DNA of 44,817 nt, from NCBI GenBank assembly GCA_002084355.1, contig NBLL01000079.1, forward strand, positions 1 through 44,817, read 5' to 3'. Shown piece after piece: positions 9,541 to 17,489 of this stretch. The notes beneath the pieces were generated by a model. It did no database searches, was not told the origin of the DNA, and saw only the letters and a list, made by a program, of their open reading frames with translations. The first letter of the stretch is position 1. Each line of letters opens with the position of its first letter. A program made the translations under genes and the position numbers. This stretch comes from Bacteroidetes bacterium 4572_128 (GTDB taxonomy: Bacteria; Bacteroidota; Bacteroidia; Bacteroidales; 4572-128).

Positions 9541-9615
9541 CTAATTAATAATCAATATTTCTTTTTCAATAATTTTATTATTGTTTAAAATGTAATAAAG
9601 ATAAAAACCACTTTT
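9541..9615 (-). pseudogene. Remnant of a T9SS C-terminal sorting domain
   Basis: Read on the minus strand from 9615 to the TAG at 9541-9543, this gives KSGFYLYYILNNNKIIEKEI then LIIN. This resembles the last strand pair of T9SS type A sorting domains ('sGfYfY.i..n.k...kk.lii.'). Nothing upstream continues the frame, so it looks like the surviving tail of a lost secreted-protein gene. The piece is short, so confidence is limited. Confidence 0.35.
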
Positions 9616-9912
9616 TAAATTTTTTTTTCAAAAAACAGTAAATATTTTGACATTTTTTATAATTAAAAAAAAAATTTTTTTTTCAAAAAAACGTCCAAAT
9701 TTTTATGATTTATTAATAATAATAAAAAAAAAAATTTCAAAAAACGTCCAAATTTTTATGATTTTTAATAATAAAAAAAAATTTTTTTTCAAAAAACGTC
9801 CAAATTTTTATGATTTTTAATAATTAAAAAAATAAAAAATTTTAATAATTTATTTATGAAAATTTTTTTATTAAAAAACGTTTTTTTTTAAATTTAATTT
9901 TTGAAATTATTT

Positions 9913-9920
9913 TATATTTG
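9913..9920 (+). promoter_or_regulatory. Candidate -7 box for the giant secreted-protein gene
   Basis: TATATTTG fits TAnnTTTG and lies 33 nt upstream of the ATG at 9954. No convincing -33 TTTG is at the right distance. Confidence 0.4.
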
Positions 9921-9953
9921 ATATTTTAAAATTTAAAAAAAATAAAAAATTTT

Positions 9954-10568
9954 ATGAAAAATTATATAATTTATAAAAAAATTTTTCTTAAAAAACCGAT
10001 ATTATTTTTAATTTTCATGTTTTTGTATTTTTCTTTTTTTTCTATAAATAGAAAAATACAAATAAAAGAAAATCAAATAAATATTTCCGGTTTAGAAGAA
10101 AATTATTGTGAAAATTCCGAAAAAGTAACTTTAATAGGAGAACCAGAAGGAGGAATTTTTAATGGTCCCGGAATGTATGGAAATGAATTTAGACCAAATT
10201 CTTTAGCAGCAGGAACTTATGAAATAACTTATAATTGGGAGGATGCGAGTGTGACAAAAACCGTTACTATTAATCCAGTTACAGAATTAAATTTTGAAAA
10301 TTTAGAATTAGAAAACTTTTTTTGTCAGAATGATACAAATAATATCGTTTTAAAAGCAAATGTGCAAGGAGGAATTTTCTCCGGAAATGGTGTTCAAGAC
10401 AGTATTTTTTCACCTTTTTTGCTTGACGAAGGTTTGAATACAATTCATTATGAATATTATAATGAGTATAATTGTTTTATTACAATAGAAAAAGAAATTG
10501 AAATAAAAGCAAAACCAAATTTAAGCTTTTCAAATTTAGAGAATAGATATTGCAAAAATTCTATTTAG
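9954..10568 (+). CDS. Giant protein segment 1: N-terminus and modules 1-3 (start)
   Basis: ATG 9954 opens a lysine-rich n-region and a hydrophobic stretch (PILFLIFMFLYFSFFSI), a signal peptide or anchor. Modules 1 (LEENYCENSEK) and 2 (LENFFCQNDTN) are complete. Module 3 breaks off after LENRYCKNSI; the expected GGiFSGdGI half is absent and the text resumes in another frame as EIGDYTISYSYTDENNC. Confidence 0.75.
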   Translation: MKNYIIYKKIFLKKPILFLIFMFLYFSFFSINRKIQIKENQINISGLEENYCENSEKVTLIGEPEGGIFNGPGMYGNEFRPNSLAAGTYEITYNWEDASVTKTVTINPVTELNFENLELENFFCQNDTNNIVLKANVQGGIFSGNGVQDSIFSPFLLDEGLNTIHYEYYNEYNCFITIEKEIEIKAKPNLSFSNLENRYCKNSI

Positions 10569-13039
10569 AAATTGGAGATTATACTATTTCTTATTCTTAC
10601 ACAGATGAAAATAATTGTAAAGACAGCATTTCAAAAAATGTTATAATTAATCCAATTCCTGAATTAAATTTTAATTCTTTGGAAGCAGAATATTGTTATA
10701 ATTCTCATGACATAATTTTAAATGCAGAACCAGAAGGAGGAACTTTTGAAAATGAAGCAGTTGATGGAAATATTTTTAATCCATCTTTACTTTCAAGTTC
10801 TGGAGAAACTAACATAATTTATAATTTTACAGATGAAAATAATTGTCAAAATACAATTTCACAAACAATAAATATTCTCGATTTGCCAGAAATTGATTTT
10901 TACGGTTTAGATGAAAATTATTGTAATAATGATAATTCTGGAATTATTTTAACTGGCGATCCTGCAGGAGGAGTTTTTTCTGGTCACGGAATAATTGGAA
11001 ATAAATTTTATCCAAAAAATCTTTCCGAAGGAACTTATGAAATTACATATAATTTAAGCGACGAAAATCTTTGTTATAATTCTGTAAAAAAAATTGTAAA
11101 TATTTTTGAAACTGGAGAAATTTCTATAGAAAATCTTGAAAATGAATATTGTATAAATTCTGATAATGTAAATTTAGAAGTAAATATAAATGGAGGAATT
11201 TTTTCCGGCGATGGAATAATCGGAAGTATTTTTTCACCGAATGATGCTGGAGTTGGAGTAAAAACTATAAATTATTCTGTGGAAAACTATAGTAATGGTT
11301 GTCAATTGAGCTATTCAAAAAATATTGTTATTTATGATTTGCCAGAAGTAACTATGCAATCTTTGACAGAAAATTATTGTGTCAATTCAGATGATGTTGC
11401 TATAATTGTTTTTCCTGAGAATGGTGAATTTTCTGGAGATATAGAAATTTTAAACAACACTTTTTCGCCAAGTAATATTGTCGCAGGAAATTATGAAATT
11501 TCATATTCGTACACAAATGAAAAATCTTGTTCTAATACAATAACACAAAATATTTCCATTCATAATTTACCGAATTTAAATTTTGAAGGTTTAGAAAGTT
11601 CTTATTGTGGAAATGAAAATCCTGTAAATTTAACGCCAAATATTGAAGGAGGAATTTTTTCTGGAGTTGGAGTAAATTCTGCCAACGCAACTTTTAATCC
11701 AAACAATCTTATTCCAAATGAGTATGAAATTTATTATACATTTACAGATGAAAATTCCTGTACAAATATAGATACTCAGAAAGTAGAAATTCTTGGTCTT
11801 TATGATTTAGAGATTTTAAATCTATATGATTCTTATTGTTCTGATGCTTTGCCTATTTTGTTAGAAACAAATTTGAACGGTGGAACTTTTATTGGAAATG
11901 GAATGGTTGGAAATCAATTTAGACCGTCAGATGCAGAATATGGGATTTTTGAAATTTCTTATCAATTTAGCGACGCAAATTTATGTGTCAGTGAAGTTAA
12001 AAAGATGGTTACTGTTTATTCTGCTCCGGAAGTTGATTTTGAAAATTTAGAGAGTGATTATTGTGAAAATTCTAATGTCGTAAATTTAGTTGGAATTCCT
12101 GAAAATGGAAGTTTCGAAGGAAATGGAATTGACGAAAAATCTTTTAATCCAGAAATTGCTGGTGAAGGTATTCATTCTATTTCTTATTCTTATACAGACG
12201 AAAATGGTTGTTATGCTTCAAAAATAAAAACCGCTATAGTTCATCCGATAGAAGATATTGATTTTAACGGTATAGAGGAAGAATATTGTTTGAATACAGA
12301 AGATGCTATTTTAACTTCGGAAACAGAAAATGGGACTTTTTATGGTGATGGAATTTATGGAAATTTATTTAAGCCAAATTTGGCTGGAGTTGGAAATCAC
12401 ACAGTAACTTATTCTGTTACAGATGAATATCTTTGTACACATTCTAAAACTAAAAATCTTGTGGTTTACGATTTGCCAAATGCAAATTTTATTAATTTTG
12501 ACCAAACTTATTGTTTAACAAGTCCAGAAGTAATTTTACTTCCTGGTAATAAAAATGGCATTTTTTCCGGAGACGGAATAATTGAAAATGAGTTTAAATT
12601 TTCGCCAGAACTTGCTGGTCTTGGTGAGCGTCAAATTACTTACACAGTAACAGACGAAAATAATTGTACAAATACAGAAACAAAAAAAACTGATATTTTG
12701 GAAGTTCCTGAATTAGAAATTTTGGGTTTAGAAGACAATTATTGTATTGGAACTACAGAAATTGAATTATCTGCAAATTTAGAAGGAGGAACTTTTTCTG
12801 GCGATGGAATAGTTGGAAATTATTTTTATCCAAATAATTTAGAAGTTGGAACTTATGAAGTTTTTTATAGTTTTAATAATTATTGTGATAATACCATCAG
12901 CAAAACTGTAAATATTCGTGGATTACCAGAATTAGATTTTGATGGTTTAGATGAAAATTATTGTCATAATGCTGATTTTGTAAATCTTTCCTCAGAGCAA
13001 GAAAATGGTATTTTCATATACTTACACAGACGAATTTAA
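10550..13039 (+). CDS. Giant protein segment 2: modules 3 (end) to 14
   Basis: The true sense begins at EIGDYTISYSY (about 10565); the TTG at 10550 is not a start. Eleven or so modules follow without interruption, with conserved YC...DEN.C cysteine pairs. The segment ends after SSEQENGIF, where the frame runs into TAA, while FSYTYTDEFNC of the same module continues in the next frame; about 20 residues are missing at 13008-13015. Confidence 0.75.
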   Translation: MQKFYLEIGDYTISYSYTDENNCKDSISKNVIINPIPELNFNSLEAEYCYNSHDIILNAEPEGGTFENEAVDGNIFNPSLLSSSGETNIIYNFTDENNCQNTISQTINILDLPEIDFYGLDENYCNNDNSGIILTGDPAGGVFSGHGIIGNKFYPKNLSEGTYEITYNLSDENLCYNSVKKIVNIFETGEISIENLENEYCINSDNVNLEVNINGGIFSGDGIIGSIFSPNDAGVGVKTINYSVENYSNGCQLSYSKNIVIYDLPEVTMQSLTENYCVNSDDVAIIVFPENGEFSGDIEILNNTFSPSNIVAGNYEISYSYTNEKSCSNTITQNISIHNLPNLNFEGLESSYCGNENPVNLTPNIEGGIFSGVGVNSANATFNPNNLIPNEYEIYYTFTDENSCTNIDTQKVEILGLYDLEILNLYDSYCSDALPILLETNLNGGTFIGNGMVGNQFRPSDAEYGIFEISYQFSDANLCVSEVKKMVTVYSAPEVDFENLESDYCENSNVVNLVGIPENGSFEGNGIDEKSFNPEIAGEGIHSISYSYTDENGCYASKIKTAIVHPIEDIDFNGIEEEYCLNTEDAILTSETENGTFYGDGIYGNLFKPNLAGVGNHTVTYSVTDEYLCTHSKTKNLVVYDLPNANFINFDQTYCLTSPEVILLPGNKNGIFSGDGIIENEFKFSPELAGLGERQITYTVTDENNCTNTETKKTDILEVPELEILGLEDNYCIGTTEIELSANLEGGTFSGDGIVGNYFYPNNLEVGTYEVFYSFNNYCDNTISKTVNIRGLPELDFDGLDENYCHNADFVNLSSEQENGIFIYLHRRI

Positions 13040-13223
13040 TTGTGAAAATTCAATTTCAAAAAATGTAAATATTTATGAAATTGCAGAATTAGATTTTGAT
13101 GGTTTAGATGAAAATTATTGCATAAATTCTGTATCTGCTATTTTAACTCCAAATATTGAAGGAGGAAGTTTTTCCGAAAATATAGAAAATAATGAATTTA
13201 ATTCTCAAAATTTCCAGAAATAA
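13005..13223 (+). CDS. Giant protein segment 3: end of module 14 and module 15
   Basis: A short frame carrying FSYTYTDEFNCENSISKNV and then LDENYCINSVSAILTPNIEGG. It stops after NEFNSQNFQK. The next frame resumes at PEINILNLDDEYC, the start of module 16, so the second half of module 15 (about 40 residues) is lost. Two breaks within 200 bp make this the most damaged part of the gene. Confidence 0.65.
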   Translation: MVFSYTYTDEFNCENSISKNVNIYEIAELDFDGLDENYCINSVSAILTPNIEGGSFSENIENNEFNSQNFQK

Positions 13224-15439
13224 ATATTTTAAATTTAGACGATGAATATTGTGAAAATTCTTTTTCTGTAAATTTAGAATCATCGCCTGCAAATTGTAAT
13301 TTTTCTGGAAACGGTGTAATTGATAATGTTTTTACACCGTCTTTAGCTTCGTCTGGAATTAACACAATTATTGCAACTTTTACAGATGAAAAAAATTGTT
13401 CAAATTCCATTTCAAAAGATATTTTAATTTTTGATATGGAAGATTTAACTATAGAAAATCTCGAAAATGATTATTGCGAAGATGCAGAAAAAGTTACTTT
13501 ATCTGCAAATATAGATGGAGGAACTTTTAGCGGAGCTGGTATAAATGAAGATATTTTTAGCATAAATAATTCTGGAATTGGTGAACATACAATTTATTAT
13601 AATTACACAGATGAAAATTCTTGTACACAAACAATTTCTCAAAATGTTAATGTCCATCAAAATCCAGTTGTTGATTTGGGTTACACAACAAATGTTTTTA
13701 CAAATACGTATGCAGATATTATTTTAAATGCTGGTGCTGGATTTTCATCTTACGAATGGCAAGATGGCTCTAACGCACAAGCTTTTAATGTTCAAAATTG
13801 GGGAATTTATAGTGTAGAAGTTACAGATGAAAATTCTTGTAAAAGTACTGCTACCGTATCTATTTTTCAAAGTAACAATGATTTAGGAATAAAAAAAATT
13901 ATTTCTCCTGTTTCAAAATGTGAATTAAGTAACAGCGAAAATATTATTTTAGAAATAGAAAATTGCGGTGAAACTATTTTAGTAGGCGAAACTATCACCA
14001 TAAATTATAATATCGGTGCAACTCCTTTTGTTGAAGTAATTACATTAGAAGAAGATTTTCTTGCTTATACAAGTTTAACACATACTTTTTCACAAACAGT
14101 AGATTTTTCTAATTTTGAAAGTTATAATTTGGCGTTTTCTTTGGCAGGTGGAGATGGAGATTTTACTAATGATACAAAAAATGCTGTAATTAAAAATTTA
14201 AATTTTGTTGATTTAAATTTAGATTTTGAAAATTTAGAAGACAATTATTGTATAAATTCTGAAAATTCTTTATTAACTATAAATGTAGAAGGTGGAATTT
14301 TTTCTGGAAATGGAATTAATGAAAATTATTTTTCTCCAGAATTGGCTGGTGAAGGAATTCATGAAATTAAATATACTTATATAAATGAAAATAATTGTGT
14401 TTCTGAAGTTACAAAAAATGTAGAGGTTTTTGACGTTCCAAATTTTGATTTTGAAATTAATGATTCATATTGTATGGGTTCAAATCCAGTGGTTTTAAAT
14501 ACTTTTGTTGAAGGAGGTAATTTTTCCGGAAACGGAATTAATGGAAATAATTTTAATCCTAATGTTGCAGGAGTTGGAAGTCATAATATTTCTTATAATT
14601 ACACAGACGGAAATAATTGTAATTATGAAATTACAAAATCAGTAAATATTTATGAGCCGCTTATTGCTAATATTAACGGTTTAAATGATGTTTATTGTAA
14701 AAATGGAGAAAGCTCAATTTTAATTGGGTTTCCAGAAAATGGTTCTTTTTCAGGAAATGGAATTAATGGAAATGTTTTTGACCCTAATTTTGCAAATGAC
14801 GGTGAAAATATAATTTATTATAATGCTACAGATTTTAACGGTTGTGCGGTAAATACGACAAAAAATATTTTTGTTAATTCTTTGCCTAATTTAGATTTTT
14901 CAGGTTTGGAAGGAGAAATTTGTATTAATTATGATAAAATTTTATTAAATCCTAATTTAGAAAATGGAACTTTCTCAGGTGAAGGAATTATAGAAAATAA
15001 TTTTTTTAATCCTAAAATTCCTGGACTTGGAAACACTTCTGTAAATTATACTTATAAAGATGAAAATAATTGTGTAACACAAATTACAAAAGAAATTGAA
15101 ATTCTTGGAGTTGAAAATAATTTAGATTTCGATGGTTTAGAAAACGAATTTTGTATAGATTCGGAAGATGTAATTCTTATACCGAATATAGAAAACGGTA
15201 ATTTCGAAGGAGAAGGAATTAATGAAAATATTTTTTCACCTACAGAAGCTGGAGTAGGTTCAAAAAATATTACTTACTCTATAAATACAGAAAATAATTG
15301 TTTAATTTCTGTTACAAAAAATGTAATTATTCACGGTTTACCGTCTTTGGAATTTAAAAATTTAGAAGATTTTTATTGTGTTTCTGAGCAAGGTTTTATT
15401 ATGAATACAAATTATATGGTTCAGGAACTCATACTATAA
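13214..15439 (+). CDS. Giant protein segment 4: modules 16-23 with CARDB-like region
   Basis: The frame is open from 13214 (PEINILNLDDEYC), well upstream of the first ATG at 13436. After module 17 the repeat pattern is interrupted at about 13665-14215 by a PKD/gliding-type stretch (ILNAGAGFSSYEWQDGSNA) and a CARDB-like domain (NDLGIKKIISPVSKCELSN ... LEIENCGETILVGETI), known in Bacteroidota surface proteins. Modules 18-23 follow. It ends after QGFIMNTNY, with the rest of module 23 (GSGTHTINYNFTDENSC) in the next frame. Confidence 0.75.
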   Translation, partial: PEINILNLDDEYCENSFSVNLESSPANCNFSGNGVIDNVFTPSLASSGINTIIATFTDEKNCSNSISKDILIFDMEDLTIENLENDYCEDAEKVTLSANIDGGTFSGAGINEDIFSINNSGIGEHTIYYNYTDENSCTQTISQNVNVHQNPVVDLGYTTNVFTNTYADIILNAGAGFSSYEWQDGSNAQAFNVQNWGIYSVEVTDENSCKSTATVSIFQSNNDLGIKKIISPVSKCELSNSENIILEIENCGETILVGETITINYNIGATPFVEVITLEEDFLAYTSLTHTFSQTVDFSNFESYNLAFSLAGGDGDFTNDTKNAVIKNLNFVDLNLDFENLEDNYCINSENSLLTINVEGGIFSGNGINENYFSPELAGEGIHEIKYTYINENNCVSEVTKNVEVFDVPNFDFEINDSYCMGSNPVVLNTFVEGGNFSGNGINGNNFNPNVAGVGSHNISYNYTDGNNCNYEITKSVNIYEPLIANINGLNDVYCKNGESSILIGFPENGSFSGNGINGNVFDPNFANDGENIIYYNATDFNGCAVNTTKNIFVNSLPNLDFSGLEGEICINYDKILLNPNLENGTFSGEGIIENNFFNPKIPGLGNTSVNYTYKDENNCVTQITKEIEILGVENNLDFDGLENEFCIDSEDVILIPNIENGNFEGEGINENIFSPTEAGVGSKNITYSINTENNCLISVTKNVIIHGLPSLEFKNLEDFYCVSEQGFIMNTNYMVQELIL

Positions 15440-15831
15440 ATTATAATTTTACAGACGAAAATTCTTGTGAAAATACCATTTCAAAAGAAGTAGAAATTAT
15501 CGAATTGCCTGATGCAAGTTTTACAGAATTAGAAGAAGAATATTGTTTAAATACTCCAGCTATAGATTTAGAAGCTTCAAATGAAGGAGGAATTTTTTCC
15601 GGAGATGGAATAATAGAAAATAAATTTTATCCAGAATTTGCAGGACTTGGAACTCATGTTTTAGAATATTCTTATACGGATGAAAATAATTGTAAAAATG
15701 ATTTTTCACAAAATGTAACAATTAGAAATATTCCAAATGTAAAATTTAGAATGTTGGATAATAGTTTTTGTAAATCTGACGAAGCCATAGAATTGGAAGC
15801 AGAACTCATAATATTGAATATAATTATGTAA
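15418..15831 (+). CDS. Giant protein segment 5: end of module 23 to 25 (start)
   Basis: The frame opens with GSGTHTINYNFTDENSC at 15418 (the ATG at 15505 is internal). Module 24 is complete (LEEEYCLNTPAIDLEAS ... GGIFSGDGIIENKFYPEF). Module 25 breaks after LDNSFCKSDEAIELEAE at about 15803; the sense continues in another frame as THNIEYNYVNNFNC, again without the FSG half. Confidence 0.7.
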   Translation, partial: GSGTHTINYNFTDENSCENTISKEVEIIELPDASFTELEEEYCLNTPAIDLEASNEGGIFSGDGIIENKFYPEFAGLGTHVLEYSYTDENNCKNDFSQNVTIRNIPNVKFRMLDNSFCKSDEAIELEAELIILNIIM

Positions 15832-17489
15832 ATAATTTTAATTGCAGCAATACTGCTATAAAAAGTTTTACTATAAATGATGTTCCAAGTTTAGATTTTC
15901 AAGGACTTGAAAATGAATATTGTCATAATTCTGACATTGTGAATTTAACACCAAATTTAACTGGTGGAATTTTTAGCGGAATAGGAATTTATGAAAATAC
16001 TTTTAATCCATCTTCATTAGAGGCAGGAGTTTATAATATAAGTTACTCTTTGAATACAGAAAATAATTGTTATTCAACCGTAGAAAAATCTGTTACCATT
16101 TTACCAATAATTGACGTAAATTTTACAAATTTAGATACTGACTTTTGTATAAATGAGACAAATATGACTTTGTCAGCAAGCGACGAAAATGCAACTTTTT
16201 CCGGAACAGCGGTTAATGAAAATATTTTTAATCCAAGTGTTGCAGGAATTGGAACGAATACAATAAATTTACATTTTACTGACGAAAATAATTGTAATAT
16301 TGTAAAAAGTGAAATTGTAAATATACATTCTTTGCCGAATGTTGATTTTCAAAATTTAGAAAACGAATATTGTTTAAGTTCTGATACTGTACATTTACAA
16401 GGAAATTTTGAAAATGGAAATTTTTATTTTGATAATTCGGCTCTGGGAGATACTTTTTTTAGAATTGATAATTATAATGTTGGAAATCATCAAATAAAAT
16501 TTTCTTATTTAGACGAATTTAATTGTTTTTCTTATAAAACTAAGGATTTTGTTATTGCTAATTTGCCACAAATAGAATTTGTAAATTTAGAAGAAGAATA
16601 TTGTAAAAATTCTGAAGAAGTAATTTTACAGTCAAATTTTCCAGAAAGTATTTTTTCCGGAGATGGAGTTGTTGATGGAGTTTTTTATCCAAATCTTTTA
16701 GATGAAAATGTAGAAACTACAATTATTTACTGTTCATATACAGATGAAAAATCTTGTGTAAATTCTATAGAAAAAGAAATTACAATAAATTATCCAACAG
16801 AAATAAGTTTTGAAAATTTAGAAAATTCATATTGTTTAAATGATGAAATTGTAGTTTTAAATTCAGAATTTGAAAATTCTTATTTCTCTGGAAATGGAGT
16901 TATAGGAAACACTTTCAATCCAGAACTTGCTGCAGCAGGAGAGCATAATATTTATTTACATTTTGTAAATGATAAGAATTGTTTTTCTGATATTTCGCAA
17001 AGCGTAAATGTTTTAGAATTGCCGAATTTAAGTTTTGAAAATTTAGAAAATTCATATTGTAAAAATGACGAAAAAATTGCTTTGGAAGCAAATTTTGAAA
17101 ATGCAGTTTTTGAAATTCAAGAAGAAGAAAAAGATACTTTAGATATTCCAAACTTGGAAGTTGGAAGTTATAATATTATTTGTAATTATACAGATGAAAA
17201 TTCTTGTTCAAATTCCATTTCAAAAAATGTAATTATAAATAACTTTCCTGACGCAAATTTTCAAGGTTTAGATACTGCATATTGTCAAAATTCTTTATTT
17301 TCTGTTTTACAAGCAAATGAAAATGGAGGAGAATTTAATGGTGATGGTCTAATTGAAAATATTTTTTATCCGAATTTATTAGATTCAGGAAATTATGAAA
17401 TTTCTTATAATATAACTAATGAAAATAATTGTTCAAATTCTTTTACAAAACTTGTAAAAATTCATCATTTATTGAAGGTTTTGGAATAG
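15804..17489 (+). CDS. Giant protein segment 6: end of module 25 to 32
   Basis: The sense starts at THNIEYNYVNNFNC (15804), upstream of the nominal start at 15939. Modules 26-32 are complete, some with shortened middles (for example EIQEEEKDTLDIPNLEVGS in place of FSG...F.P). After NSFTKLVKIH at about 17460 the frame ends in a stop; NSSFIEGFGIESDSIF continues in a different frame, so the head of the following module is missing. Confidence 0.7.
   Translation, partial: THNIEYNYVNNFNCSNTAIKSFTINDVPSLDFQGLENEYCHNSDIVNLTPNLTGGIFSGIGIYENTFNPSSLEAGVYNISYSLNTENNCYSTVEKSVTILPIIDVNFTNLDTDFCINETNMTLSASDENATFSGTAVNENIFNPSVAGIGTNTINLHFTDENNCNIVKSEIVNIHSLPNVDFQNLENEYCLSSDTVHLQGNFENGNFYFDNSALGDTFFRIDNYNVGNHQIKFSYLDEFNCFSYKTKDFVIANLPQIEFVNLEEEYCKNSEEVILQSNFPESIFSGDGVVDGVFYPNLLDENVETTIIYCSYTDEKSCVNSIEKEITINYPTEISFENLENSYCLNDEIVVLNSEFENSYFSGNGVIGNTFNPELAAAGEHNIYLHFVNDKNCFSDISQSVNVLELPNLSFENLENSYCKNDEKIALEANFENAVFEIQEEEKDTLDIPNLEVGSYNIICNYTDENSCSNSISKNVIINNFPDANFQGLDTAYCQNSLFSVLQANENGGEFNGDGLIENIFYPNLLDSGNYEISYNITNENNCSNSFTKLVKIHHLLKVLE

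Larger units (their letters stand above)
9466..9953. repeat. Intergenic region with repeat units and gene remnant
   Basis: Just after mnmE a weak hairpin (GAGGAAT 9501-9507 with ATTCCTC 9523-9529) may terminate transcription. A minus-strand remnant of a T9SS tail follows (9541-9615). From about 9640 to 9850 there are three or four copies of AAAAACGTCCAAATTTTTATGA, a variant of the dispersed AT-rich unit in plus orientation. The leader of the giant gene occupies the end. Confidence 0.6.

Noticed and set aside
10550-17489. Programmed frameshifting as explanation for the split giant gene
   Set aside because: At each junction conserved residues are missing, not merely shifted, and no common slippery heptamer or pseudoknot is shared between junctions.
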